A stretch of DNA of 30,709 nt from JBHIFB01 sp046760905 (GTDB lineage: Bacteria; Gemmatimonadota; CAZMKB01), in the NCBI GenBank assembly GCA_046760905.1, contig JBHIFB010000021.1:1-30709 (forward strand), given 5' to 3'. Below, one piece after another: positions 8,782 to 16,382 of this stretch; positions within the stretch are counted from its first letter, which is position 1, and the number at the start of each line of letters is the position of its first letter. A program made the position numbers and the translations under genes. The notes beneath the pieces are model-generated. The model ran no database searches. It saw only the letters and a list, made by a program, of their open reading frames with translations, and had not been told where the DNA came from.

Positions 8782-8982
8782 TTACTCGTAAAGAGATTGG
8801 AAAGCCAGCAACTCGCTTTCGATAACGGACCGCTCGAGAAAGTAAAGGGCAGGCTCCACCAGTTCGGTGAGGGCTTCATACAGCTTCGTAAAGAGATCAA
8901 TGCGGGTTTCGGCGATGTCAGTTACGATTACCCGGTCGTGCGAACCAGTGAGATCCTGAAAGTCAGCAAAGGGTTCTTTAAG
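8782..8982 (-). pseudogene. Remnant C-terminus of an unidentified gene
   Basis: The minus frame running to the TAA at 8784-8782 gives about 66 codons of protein-like composition (for example LFTKLYEALTELVEPALYFLE and the final LLAFQSLYE). It is closed upstream by a TGA (8985-8983) and then a TAG in the same frame. It has no start codon with a ribosome site. It lies downstream of the nitroreductase remnant on the same strand. I take it as the 3-prime end of a lost gene. Its family is not recognised. Confidence 0.4.
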
Positions 8983-8991
8983 TCAATCAGA

Positions 8992-9288
8992 CTATTCAGA
9001 AGCGACATACCTGTTCATGAACATTATTTTCCTAAGAGGATGCCTGCTGGGTCTTTTGCGTTCGCTCTCGATCTGCTTTTTACTTAGGATGGGATTAGGC
9101 TCCTCTGACCGCTTACCAACAATCAGGAGTGTTATGACCGTCATTTCATCCGGGATTTCGAGGGCCTCCTTTACTTTCTCCTCGTCGAACCCGGCAATCG
9201 GGTGGGCGACAAAGCCGAGCTCGGTCGCCCTCAATATCAGAAATGCGGAGGCCATGCCGGTGTCAGAAATCAAATCGCATCGACGCAT
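8992..9288 (-). pseudogene. Truncated nitroreductase-family gene (C-terminal fragment)
   Basis: The minus frame ending at the TAG 8994-8992 encodes DTGMASAFLILRATELGF, then AHPIAGFDEEKVKEALEIPD and TVITLLIVGKRSE. This is the characteristic C-terminal half of FMN-dependent nitroreductases (helix, GFDE.KV..L.IP, then the VALL.IG strand). The FMN-binding N-terminal half is missing: recognisable homology begins at about 9275, next to the stop of the upstream barrel gene (9265-9263), and the frame upstream of that is barrel coding sequence out of frame. A deletion or insertion has therefore joined the barrel gene to the tail of a nitroreductase. An in-frame ATG occurs at 9288-9286, but a fragment of about 98 residues could not bind FMN normally. 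Confidence 0.7.
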
Positions 9289-10555
9289 AGACGTTGTCGT
9301 TTCTGTCAAACTGTCCCAGAAAAGTGGTGTCGCTACTTCCGCCGAAAACGTTTGCACCAATTGTGACCGAGAATTCATCAGAGACCTTGTAAGACACCTG
9401 AGGCTGGCCCAGGTAATCTTCTTCCACCGGGCTATAGAAGGCAAAAAGTGAGAACACGAGCGTCTGACGCTTAAGCAGCTTCTCTAACCTCAGTGTCACA
9501 ATGTCCCGGTACTTCTCCGCGTTCGGAAATCCTTCAGGCAGCGTTTTCTTATAATTCGAATGAGCCTCCATCACTTCTGCGTAATACTGGATGCCAAGGG
9601 TTAAATCTTCTGCCAGTTGCCGTTGATAACCGGTTAAAAAGCGCACCTGCGAGTTGGGTATAGAAGGGTCTCGTCCACTTTCATCCATCCTCGAATGGTA
9701 GTAGCCGGTCTCGAAGCTAAGAACACCGCCTAGGCCGCTTCCCTGAGCGCTCATACCGTAAACCGAGAGTTCAGGATAGAAGAGGATTATTTCCGAGGGG
9801 GGATCAGATTCAGAAGACACCGTCCACGACACACTGGGTGACCTCCAGAATCCCCTGTAAGCATAAAGAGCGATGTCGTAATCCCGGATCCTCCGGTAGA
9901 GACGAAGCGCCGCTTCCACGTTAGAGAAGCTCACATCCGGCAACCGCTGCTTTCGGGAGCTCACATCACTGAACGGATCGAAGAATAAGAATCGGCTCGC
10001 CGGAGGCAGGTTGTCTGGTGTGAATGTGGGAACCAGGACGAGGTCGAAGCTCAGTTCTCTCGATGAGAAATTCGTTCGAAGCCCGTCAACCCCCAATTTC
10101 AGATACTCGAGAGGGCGTCCCGAGAAAAAAGACATCCAATCCTTCGGGAACACATCGTTGATAAACAGAAGATCTCCCACCCCCCAGGTAGCGATCTGGC
10201 GACCGAAGCGGAAATCGAATGGACCTGAGGTGTAATCTGTGTATGCTTCCCGCAGGTCCAGACTGAACTCCTCCGTGAGGGAGTCATGGATAAAATCAAT
10301 CCGGATCCTCGAGGAGGCTTCAACCGATTCAGACCAGCCTAGGATGTCTGTTCTCAGCCTCTGTTCGCCCAGGATGAAATCTCCTCCCTCTCTGCCGCCC
10401 GGCCCAAGGCCGGTAGTTCTGCCTGTGAGATTTCCAAGGAGAAATCCCCTCACCTCGACATTCTCCTGGAAGGATAGACCTTCATAGGGACTCAGGGTGA
10501 ATAACACCGTCGCGAGGAATAAAAGAAGGAGAGGTTCAAAGATTCTCTTTTCCAT
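9263..10555 (-). CDS. Outer-membrane beta-barrel (porin-like) protein of the RND operon
   Basis: 430 aa counted from the ATG at 10555-10553 (MEKRIFEPLL, then a hydrophobic signal peptide). The mature protein is rich in alternating aromatic and polar strands, includes RFGRQIATWGVGDLLFINDV, and ends in a strand with terminal Phe (SMRFDF), the hallmark recognised by the BAM machinery. The FGRQ..WG.GD pattern recalls DUF1302-like and alginate-type porins that accompany RND transporters. It is the last gene of a five-gene minus-strand operon, 37 bases after the LolA-like gene, and would provide the outer-membrane leg of the pathway. Its stop codon lies at the junction with the nitroreductase remnant, so the last few codons could be affected by that rearrangement, although the terminal Phe is intact. 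Confidence 0.75.
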   Translation of the reverse strand: MEKRIFEPLLLLFLATVLFTLSPYEGLSFQENVEVRGFLLGNLTGRTTGLGPGGREGGDFILGEQRLRTDILGWSESVEASSRIRIDFIHDSLTEEFSLDLREAYTDYTSGPFDFRFGRQIATWGVGDLLFINDVFPKDWMSFFSGRPLEYLKLGVDGLRTNFSSRELSFDLVLVPTFTPDNLPPASRFLFFDPFSDVSSRKQRLPDVSFSNVEAALRLYRRIRDYDIALYAYRGFWRSPSVSWTVSSESDPPSEIILFYPELSVYGMSAQGSGLGGVLSFETGYYHSRMDESGRDPSIPNSQVRFLTGYQRQLAEDLTLGIQYYAEVMEAHSNYKKTLPEGFPNAEKYRDIVTLRLEKLLKRQTLVFSLFAFYSPVEEDYLGQPQVSYKVSDEFSVTIGANVFGGSSDTTFLGQFDRNDNVYASMRFDF

Positions 10556-10592
10556 GCTCCATTTTCCTTTCAATTCCCATGGCGGCACCGGA

Positions 10593-11408
10593 TTATTTCA
10601 GCCATGACCTTGGTGGGCGCCTGAGGTTTCGCTCGCTGAAATCCCCGTCTTTCAGATTGAGGTTGTATGTTACAGACGTGAATGTAACCTCGGTTCTGTG
10701 GCCGGTCTTCACATTCTTCATGGTGCGTCTTACGACCGTAGGGTAAGATGATATCATTTCGATACTGTCTGCTGTAAACACTCTGAACAGCTCGTTCTGG
10801 GCATCATAGTATTCCTCTTTCAGGGGGAGGAAAGTCTCGACATCGATATAGGACACACGTTTCACATGATCGGTCACTTGCCTTGGAATGCTTTCCACCA
10901 CGTAACAGTCACTCTCGCCCAGCTTTTCCATGCCGACAAGCGTGTGCTCATCTGAAGTGGCTCCCCGGCCGGATATGTCCTCATAAGTGAAGTCTGATCC
11001 GACGAAACTCGAGCGTTTGTCATCTGCCGCGATACGACGAACGAGATCAACCGCCGGTATGTAAATCCAGCGGTCGTCATCCTTCAGGGGGTATTTCCAG
11101 ACCATGAAAGTCATATCCCGCACATCAGCAGGCTCGTGGAAGTAGATGAAATATTTCTGATCCCCGCCCTCGGACACGTCGCGGCGCAGCATGCTCATGA
11201 TGCGGGACCGTTTTCCACCATCCTTGTCGATGAGTTCCATCGTAACCTTTGCTTTCATATCATCGGCCTGATAGTAGAATGCCTCCTGTGACTTCTCTAT
11301 GATCTGTAAGGCATTGAGTGCTTCATTCGCCTCGCTCATCTCCTGGCCCGGTAAGATAAAAGCGGTCAAGAACAGAAACGTCAGGAAGTTTAGGAATGTC
11401 TTCTTCAT
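10593..11408 (-). CDS. LolA-like outer-membrane lipoprotein-sorting family protein
   Basis: 271 aa from the ATG at 11408-11406, preceded by GAGGAGGG. The start is one base after the stop of the DUF2892 gene, so translation is coupled. An N-terminal Sec signal peptide (MKKTFLNFLTFLFLTAF) is followed by the COG2834-type periplasmic fold: AKVTMELIDKDGGKRSR, KYFIYFHEPADVRDMTFMVW, DDRWIYIPAVDLVRRIAADD, SFVGSDFTYEDI, then CYVVESIPR and the final strands. These proteins share the half-barrel fold of LolA and LolB, which carries acyl chains through the periplasm. Next to an MMPL-type transporter and a beta-barrel, it probably ferries a lipid or other hydrophobic substrate. The substrate is unknown. 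An upstream ATG at 11447 would remove the signal peptide from the N-terminus, so I reject it. Confidence 0.85.
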   Translation of the reverse strand: MKKTFLNFLTFLFLTAFILPGQEMSEANEALNALQIIEKSQEAFYYQADDMKAKVTMELIDKDGGKRSRIMSMLRRDVSEGGDQKYFIYFHEPADVRDMTFMVWKYPLKDDDRWIYIPAVDLVRRIAADDKRSSFVGSDFTYEDISGRGATSDEHTLVGMEKLGESDCYVVESIPRQVTDHVKRVSYIDVETFLPLKEEYYDAQNELFRVFTADSIEMISSYPTVVRRTMKNVKTGHRTEVTFTSVTYNLNLKDGDFSERNLRRPPRSWLK

Positions 11409-11409
11409 C

Positions 11410-11634
11410 TCATCCCTCCTCAATGATGCGGACATATTCATCCTCACAACTTTTCAGACCGATTTTCTTAAGGATCGTCTGCATGAGGCACCAGTTCGAA
11501 AATGCCGATTGGATAAGATTCAGACCCACGAACGTGGTTAAGAGTAACCACCACTTTGAGTGATAGTATGAAAGAGCAAGACTCAAAAGGACAAACATTC
11601 CTGCAATTGCTCTCAAAGCTCTCTCTACGTACAT
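11410..11634 (-). CDS. DUF2892 (YgaP-type) small membrane protein
   Basis: 74 aa with two hydrophobic segments (ALRAIAGMFVLLSLALSYY and WLLLTTFVGLNLIQSAF), then FSNWCLMQTILKKIGLK. This is the DUF2892 pattern, found free-standing or fused to rhodanese as in E. coli YgaP, where it forms the membrane part. C49 lies where the family usually has a cysteine (CPM in many members). Here the rhodanese is instead fused to the ArsR regulator two genes upstream, so the YgaP partners are split across one operon. AAGGAGATG precedes the ATG at 11634-11632. The role is probably tied to sulfane-sulfur chemistry at the membrane, but this is inferred from family associations. Confidence 0.85.
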   Translation of the reverse strand: MYVERALRAIAGMFVLLSLALSYYHSKWWLLLTTFVGLNLIQSAFSNWCLMQTILKKIGLKSCEDEYVRIIEEG

Positions 11635-11656
11635 TGTGTCATCTCCTTTTCTTTCT

Positions 11657-14050
11657 CTACTTTACGACTGAGCCGGTTGATATTTCTGCTTTCGGCTCTC
11701 CGGCTGATGTGTCCGGTTGTTCTCTCCCTTCATTTGCGCTGTTCATCTTCCACTTACGCAAGTCTATTAAACGCAATACAGCCGGGAGGATTAAAAGGGT
11801 TGCGAGCGTGCTGAATACCATGAGCAGGGCGAAGAATACTCCCACTGTCATATACGGTGTCAGCGAGGAAACCACAAGAGGAAGAAATCCGAACGATATT
11901 ACTATCGCGTTGCGTGCGATTGCACGGCCCGGCTCGCTGAACATGTAGCGGTTCGTTTCCTCTCGATCTCCTGAACCGTTGTAATGAGACCGGAATCGCT
12001 GCAGGAAGTGAATCGCGAAATCGATTCCCAGGCCCAGGGAAAGTGCCGAGCAGACTGCAACGGGCATGTCATAGTCTTTCCCTATCCAGCCTATAACACC
12101 GTAAGAGAGGATTATCGCAACGGAAAGCGGTATCATGGAGAGGGCGCCTATCCTGAGTGACCGGAATTCGATCCACATCAGCGCGAAGACGACGAGGAAA
12201 CTGCCCAAGACTGCTTTCAGCATTCCGAATACCATCAGATCCTGCCATACCTTGTTGATGTAAGTGAGTCCGGTCCAGCTGATGGTAACCCCCTCAGGCG
12301 GCGGGTGTTCCCGCATGAAATCGGCCAGGGAATTTTCCACAGCATGCATCTCTTGATTGTCTCCGCCCTTCATCTGCAGCCAGATGTTAGCCTTTTCCCC
12401 TTCCCGTTGGAGGAAGTTGTCCAGGTCATTCGGATCTCCTGATGATTGAAAGAGGAAAAGGAACTGGCTGATGGATTGCTTCGAATCGGGGATTTTATTG
12501 TAAGTGGGATCCTCATCGTGCAAGACGAAATTGACACGTTTTACGATATCGGCAACCGATGATGTTTTGCCTACCAGCGGGTGTTCTTCGAGGTTCGATT
12601 GAACGAGGTCGAGGTATTTGACCGCCGCCGGCTCCTTCACAGACTCCGGTCCATCCGCCTGTGCGACGAGATACGCCATGTATGTCCCGCCGAAGAGCCT
12701 GTTCATGACCGTGTCTGCCGTCCTCATAGGATGACCTTCTTTGAACCATTTCACCGGATTGTCGTTGATCTGGATCCGGGTAATGCCGACCATGCCGATG
12801 GCGAGCAGTACGAAGGCGGCGGTGAGGATGCCACGTGCATGGGAGAAAGAAAATCGGCCAACGGGCTTCAGAAAACGATCGAGTATTGGGGAACCTTCAG
12901 TTTGACTATGTGTGAGAGTCACCCCGAGCCTCTCATCACGTATGAGGCTTATGACGGCAGGCACCAGGGTTACAGAAAGCAGGAAAGCGGTGACGATCCC
13001 GAAAGCCACGAAGAGTCCGAATACACGGACCGGCGGGATGTCTGCGAGTGAGAGTGACGCGAAGCCGACTGCTGATGTCAATGACGTAAATAGCATTGGC
13101 CTGTAGAGGCTTTCCATAGAATCGATGAGAGCCCTCCGTTTATCGCGCAAAACGCTATAGCGGTCGAAGAACTCGCTGAGGATGTGAACATCGTCCAAAA
13201 TGGCGATAGGCAGGAGGAAGACGGGGATCATGGAACTCATGATGTGCACCGTATAGCCTGTGCCGATCAGAAGCCCCATAGCCCAGATGACGGAGAACAT
13301 GGCAGTCATCCCGATGGGGATGAGGAAGGTGGTCTGGCGAAAGAGGAGATACACCAGAACAAGGATCCCGGCGAAGGCGAGAGGGGCCACGACAGCCATC
13401 TGGACGAACATCTCATGACCGAATGTGTCCTCGGCGACAGGGAGCCCAGCAAGGTGGTATGTCTGGCCGGGGAGAAGTTCACGCTCCAAAATGTTCTCTA
13501 TTTCACCGGCGATCCGATAACTCATGTCCTTCGACTGTATCGGAATGTAGAGGGCGACCGCATTCCCCTCAGACGAGGCGATCTTCTCATGGAGGAAGGG
13601 ATTGTCCCGGATGTCGTGCCTGATCCGGGCCACTTCTTCCTGATTCTGTGGCACTTTCTTCATAACTGGACGGATTTCCAGAAACCCGCCTGATGACTTG
13701 ATGTTGTTCGTCGTCGTGAGGCTCACAACATCTTCGATAATGACCCCTTTGATTGTAAGGATTTCCGAAGTTATAACCTTGATACGTTCTAGCGATTCAG
13801 GGCGGAAGATTCCATCCTCATCCACGATTCCGAGGACTATGATGTCATTGATACCGAAGTCCTTCTTCGTTGCATCGTAAAAAACGCGCTCGTGCTGATC
13901 CGGCTCGAGCATGTTCTCAGGATCGGTGTCTATCTTGATACCGGGAAACTGAAGCGTAAACATCAGTGTGATCATCGCAGATATCAGGATCACCGTGTAT
14001 GGATGATCAATCGAGAAAGTTGTCAGTTTTCTTAGCACTGAATTGTGCAT
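11657..14050 (-). CDS. RND-superfamily (MMPL-type) exporter
   Basis: 797-aa inner-membrane transporter with the RND layout: one membrane helix near residues 15-35, a large periplasmic domain to about residue 205, a block of five helices (about 212-375) with the sequence IAILDDVHILSEFF, a seventh helix near 410, a second periplasmic domain, and a last block containing GLGIDFAIHFLQRF. The paired acidic motifs fit proton-driven transport. It belongs to the predicted-exporter group (COG1033) and not the AcrB drug-efflux group: it is shorter and has no membrane-fusion-protein gene beside it. It starts on the last base of the ArsR-rhodanese stop (TAATG), so the two are coupled. With the LolA-like and barrel proteins downstream it suggests export of a lipid-like substrate across both membranes. 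Confidence 0.9.
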   Translation of the reverse strand: MHNSVLRKLTTFSIDHPYTVILISAMITLMFTLQFPGIKIDTDPENMLEPDQHERVFYDATKKDFGINDIIVLGIVDEDGIFRPESLERIKVITSEILTIKGVIIEDVVSLTTTNNIKSSGGFLEIRPVMKKVPQNQEEVARIRHDIRDNPFLHEKIASSEGNAVALYIPIQSKDMSYRIAGEIENILERELLPGQTYHLAGLPVAEDTFGHEMFVQMAVVAPLAFAGILVLVYLLFRQTTFLIPIGMTAMFSVIWAMGLLIGTGYTVHIMSSMIPVFLLPIAILDDVHILSEFFDRYSVLRDKRRALIDSMESLYRPMLFTSLTSAVGFASLSLADIPPVRVFGLFVAFGIVTAFLLSVTLVPAVISLIRDERLGVTLTHSQTEGSPILDRFLKPVGRFSFSHARGILTAAFVLLAIGMVGITRIQINDNPVKWFKEGHPMRTADTVMNRLFGGTYMAYLVAQADGPESVKEPAAVKYLDLVQSNLEEHPLVGKTSSVADIVKRVNFVLHDEDPTYNKIPDSKQSISQFLFLFQSSGDPNDLDNFLQREGEKANIWLQMKGGDNQEMHAVENSLADFMREHPPPEGVTISWTGLTYINKVWQDLMVFGMLKAVLGSFLVVFALMWIEFRSLRIGALSMIPLSVAIILSYGVIGWIGKDYDMPVAVCSALSLGLGIDFAIHFLQRFRSHYNGSGDREETNRYMFSEPGRAIARNAIVISFGFLPLVVSSLTPYMTVGVFFALLMVFSTLATLLILPAVLRLIDLRKWKMNSANEGREQPDTSAGEPKAEISTGSVVK

Positions 14051-14733
14051 TATGTAGTTTCCTCCTTGGCTTCTGTGATAGGCAAGCCCTTCATCTTGAG
14101 TTCGTGGATCCCATCATCTAATCTTACGGCGCGAAAGCCTTTCCCCCGGAGAAGTTTCACGGCATTGACAGCGAGAAGGCAGAAGGGTCCCCTGCAGTAT
14201 GCCACGATCTCCTTATCAGTTGGAAGTTCCGACAGTCTGCGCTCGAGATCATTGAGTGGAACCGAGATCGCACCGCTGACATGCCCCGCACGATATTCCT
14301 CCTCTGGCCTCACATCGATAACTGTGACTGTACCTGCCTTCACGCGTGCGATAAGCTCTTCCCTGCTAACAGGCTCCATGTAATCCTTCCCGTCCAGGTA
14401 ACTTCGCATCAGGTGATCAATTTCCGCCAGGTGGCTCTCTGCGAACCTGCGGAGCCGGTGGTAGAATTCCCGGACGTCCGGGCTCGTGAGGTGGTAGGTG
14501 ACATAGAGTCCTTTCTTCTCTGCTCTGACCAGATGGGCTGATCTGAGTAGCTGAAGATGCTGTGAGGTATTCGCAATCGACATCCCGCTCTCTCTCGCAA
14601 GGGCTTCAACCGTCCTCGGACACTGTGAGAGGAGATCCAGGATTTCAAGCCTTCTAGGGTTCGATAATGCCTTGCCGATGCGGGAGAACTGATCGAAAAT
14701 TGAGTTTTTAAATAGTGTATTATGGTCGTTCAT
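14050..14733 (-). CDS. ArsR-family repressor fused to a rhodanese domain
   Basis: 227 aa from the ATG at 14733-14731; a longer reading to 14967 crosses the promoter and is rejected. Residues about 10-95 form an ArsR winged helix (ALSNPRRLEILDLL, then SIANTSQHLQLLRSAHLV) with a single cysteine, C38. Residues about 125-220 form a rhodanese domain (TVIDVRPEEEYRAGHVSGAI) with the active-site loop CRGPFC (C180 to C185), suited to carrying a persulfide. It probably represses its own operon from the palindrome at 14759-14772, with release controlled by sulfane sulfur, metal or the exported compound. It lacks the CxC metal site typical of ArsR helix 3, which favours a sulfur signal. It overlaps the RND start by one base. 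Fusion architecture is certain; the ligand is inference. Confidence 0.88.
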   Translation of the reverse strand: MNDHNTLFKNSIFDQFSRIGKALSNPRRLEILDLLSQCPRTVEALARESGMSIANTSQHLQLLRSAHLVRAEKKGLYVTYHLTSPDVREFYHRLRRFAESHLAEIDHLMRSYLDGKDYMEPVSREELIARVKAGTVTVIDVRPEEEYRAGHVSGAISVPLNDLERRLSELPTDKEIVAYCRGPFCLLAVNAVKLLRGKGFRAVRLDDGIHELKMKGLPITEAKEETT

Positions 14734-14758
14734 TAAGCTGAGACTCGATATATTTAAG

Positions 14759-14772
14759 TATTCAATTGAATA
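14759..14772. promoter_or_regulatory. Perfect 14-bp palindrome, likely ArsR-type operator
   Basis: TATTCAATTGAATA is fully self-complementary. It sits about 10-23 bases downstream of the predicted transcription start of the ArsR-rhodanese operon and 26 bases before its ATG, within an AT-rich stretch. ArsR/SmtB regulators typically bind such TTCAA/TTGAA palindromes around their own promoters, so autoregulation is the natural reading. Confidence 0.6.
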
Positions 14773-14788
14773 GTATATTATTATTAAG

Positions 14789-14817
14789 TATATAACACCT
14801 CTCCCTCCTCCTGTCAA
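14789..14817 (-). promoter_or_regulatory. Sigma-70 promoter of the ArsR-rhodanese/RND operon
   Basis: On the minus strand TTGACA (14817-14812) and TATATA (14794-14789) are 17 bases apart. Transcription would begin near 14782, immediately before the 14-bp palindrome. Confidence 0.6.
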
Positions 14818-14871
14818 GACCCGCTTCATTTTTTTTCCGCATTCGCCTGATTCGTTCGGGTCTCCTAGTGC

Positions 14872-14900
14872 TTGACTTTCATCGGCCTCATTTCTAACAT
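14872..14900 (+). promoter_or_regulatory. Sigma-70 promoter of the MBL-fold hydrolase gene
   Basis: TTGACT (14872-14877) and TAACAT (14895-14900) are 17 bases apart, about 46 bases before the ATG at 14947. It faces away from the ArsR-rhodanese promoter about 55 bases to its left. Confidence 0.55.
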
Positions 14901-14946
14901 AGTTGTGAAAGCCATGAGGTGTTCTGATAATTGAAGAGAGGATGGA

Positions 14947-15801
14947 ATGGATAAGGTTCTTAAACATACATTTGACGGTATGGACCTGTATTCCCTGACA
15001 GACGGCACGTTCCGGCTAGATGGGGGGGCGATGTTCGGAATCGTGCCGAGAGTGATATGGGAGAAGACCAATCCGCCGGATGAAGCGAACAGGATCTCTA
15101 TGGGTCTCAACCCTCTTCTTATCATATCGCATGGGAAAAGAGTCCTTGTTGATACAGGAATCGGCGATAAGCTTGATAGGAAATCGCATGAAATCTATGC
15201 GGTTGACAGAAGATTTGACCTCATAGACAGCCTGCATGAAGTCGGTGTTAAACCCGATGAAATTGACATTGTCGTGAACACGCACCTCCACTTTGATCAC
15301 GCAGGCGGTAACACCAGAAAAAATGAAAACGGCATGATAGTTCCCACATTTCCCAATGCACAGTATGTGATCGCGAAGGGAGAATGGGAAAATGCATGTC
15401 AACCTGACATGAGATCCGAGAAGAGCTATGTGAGGGAGGATTTTGAGCCGCTCAAAAAAACAGGGAACTTAAGGCTCGTGGAGGGCCAGGCTGAGATTTC
15501 CCCGGGCGTGTGGACCTATCCAACACCCGGTCACAACAGACATCACCAGTCAGTCTATTTCGAATCAGGAGGTGAGAGAGGTATCTACCTCGGTGACCTC
15601 ATTCCCACCTCATCTCATATACCTCTCCCTTATGTGATGGGCTATGACCTATATCCAGCTACCACGGTCGAAGTAAAGAGAGATCTGCTGGATCGGGCAT
15701 ATGAGGAAGGCTGGCTTTTGGTGCTGGAACACGATCCGTCCATAAGGTGGGGCAGGCTAGAGAGAAGAGGCGACAGCTACATCCTGCAGCGAGAAGATTA
15801 A
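14947..15801 (+). CDS. MBL-fold hydrolase, lactonase-like
   Basis: 284-aa cytoplasmic metallo-beta-lactamase-fold protein. The dinuclear metal motif is HLHFDH (H113, H115, D117, H118), followed by later ligands in TPGHNRHHQS and YLGDLIP and a final LEHDP. The N-terminal DGTFRLDGG, the NP.LI..GKRVLVDTGIG segment and the length resemble AHL-lactonase/YtnP-type and methyl-parathion-hydrolase-like enzymes more than ETHE1 persulfide dioxygenases. GAAGAGAG precedes the ATG by 6 bases. It is divergent from the ArsR-rhodanese operon, so that regulator may also affect it. Its stop overlaps the convergent pyrE stop (shared TTAA). The substrate is undetermined. Confidence 0.85.
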   Translation: MDKVLKHTFDGMDLYSLTDGTFRLDGGAMFGIVPRVIWEKTNPPDEANRISMGLNPLLIISHGKRVLVDTGIGDKLDRKSHEIYAVDRRFDLIDSLHEVGVKPDEIDIVVNTHLHFDHAGGNTRKNENGMIVPTFPNAQYVIAKGEWENACQPDMRSEKSYVREDFEPLKKTGNLRLVEGQAEISPGVWTYPTPGHNRHHQSVYFESGGERGIYLGDLIPTSSHIPLPYVMGYDLYPATTVEVKRDLLDRAYEEGWLLVLEHDPSIRWGRLERRGDSYILQRED

Positions 15802-16370
15802 TCCTCAGGGGATTTCCACCTCTCACCCAGTATCTCCTTTATTGTGAAGATAACATCGACTTTGTAACCTTTCGCTTCGAGAGACTCCTTCCCACCCATA
15901 AGCCTGTCTACCAGCCCCACGACTGCTGCCACGTGAGCGCCTTCTGCCTCAATGGCCTCTATCGCTGTGAGGGTGGAACCGCCTGTGCTGATTACATCCT
16001 CGACCACAATAACCGCGTCCCCTCGCGTGAGTTCCCCTTCAACCCTCCTTCCCATACCATGCCTCTTTGTTTCCCTTCTCACGAGAAGAGCTCTGAGCGG
16101 TTCATTCCGCACGAAGCTCATCAGGCTCACCGCGGTTGAAATCGGATCAGCACCTAACGAAAGACCTCCCACCGCATCGGCACTGATCCCGCTATCTTTC
16201 AGCCTGTCAAGGATCAGGTTTCCGATGAGATAAGCCCCTTTCGGATCGAGGGTTGTGAGTCGTGCATCGATGTAGTAACTGCTCTTCTTGCCAGATGACA
16301 GTGTAAAATCTCCGAATCTGACCGACTTCTCCCTGATGAGCTTTAAAAGCTCCTCGCGCTTCTCATCCAC
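15798..16370 (-). CDS. pyrE: Orotate phosphoribosyltransferase
   Basis: 190-aa enzyme that converts orotate and PRPP to orotidine 5-phosphate in de novo pyrimidine synthesis. Visible signatures are SSGKKSSYYIDAR near the N-terminus (orotate and phosphate contacts), VGGLSLGADPISTAVSL, and the PRPP loop VIVVEDVISTGGSTLTAIEA. It starts at GTG 16370 with AAGGAG 7 bases upstream and lies 12 bases after the DUF523 gene, so the two form an operon. Its stop overlaps that of the convergent MBL gene by four bases, leaving no room for a terminator between them. Confidence 0.93.
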   Translation of the reverse strand: MDEKREELLKLIREKSVRFGDFTLSSGKKSSYYIDARLTTLDPKGAYLIGNLILDRLKDSGISADAVGGLSLGADPISTAVSLMSFVRNEPLRALLVRRETKRHGMGRRVEGELTRGDAVIVVEDVISTGGSTLTAIEAIEAEGAHVAAVVGLVDRLMGGKESLEAKGYKVDVIFTIKEILGERWKSPED

Positions 16371-16382
16371 TGCTATACTCCT

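Noticed and set aside
8797..9087. Plus-strand open frame across the remnant zone
   Set aside because: The minus strand carries recognisable remnant coding (nitroreductase tail and a second fragment), so this frame is a shadow.
12581..13051. Long open frame antisense to the RND gene
   Set aside because: It lies opposite a clearly functional RND gene, has His/Asp/Arg-rich antisense composition and no ribosome binding site.
14734..14967. N-terminal extension of the ArsR-rhodanese protein to 14967
   Set aside because: The extension would translate through the TTGACA promoter and the 14-bp palindrome and is unlike any ArsR N-terminus.
14947..15801. MBL hydrolase as an ETHE1 persulfide dioxygenase partner of the rhodanese regulator
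   Set aside because: The length and the N-terminal and late motifs fit lactonase-like enzymes better; only the genomic position suggests a sulfur role.
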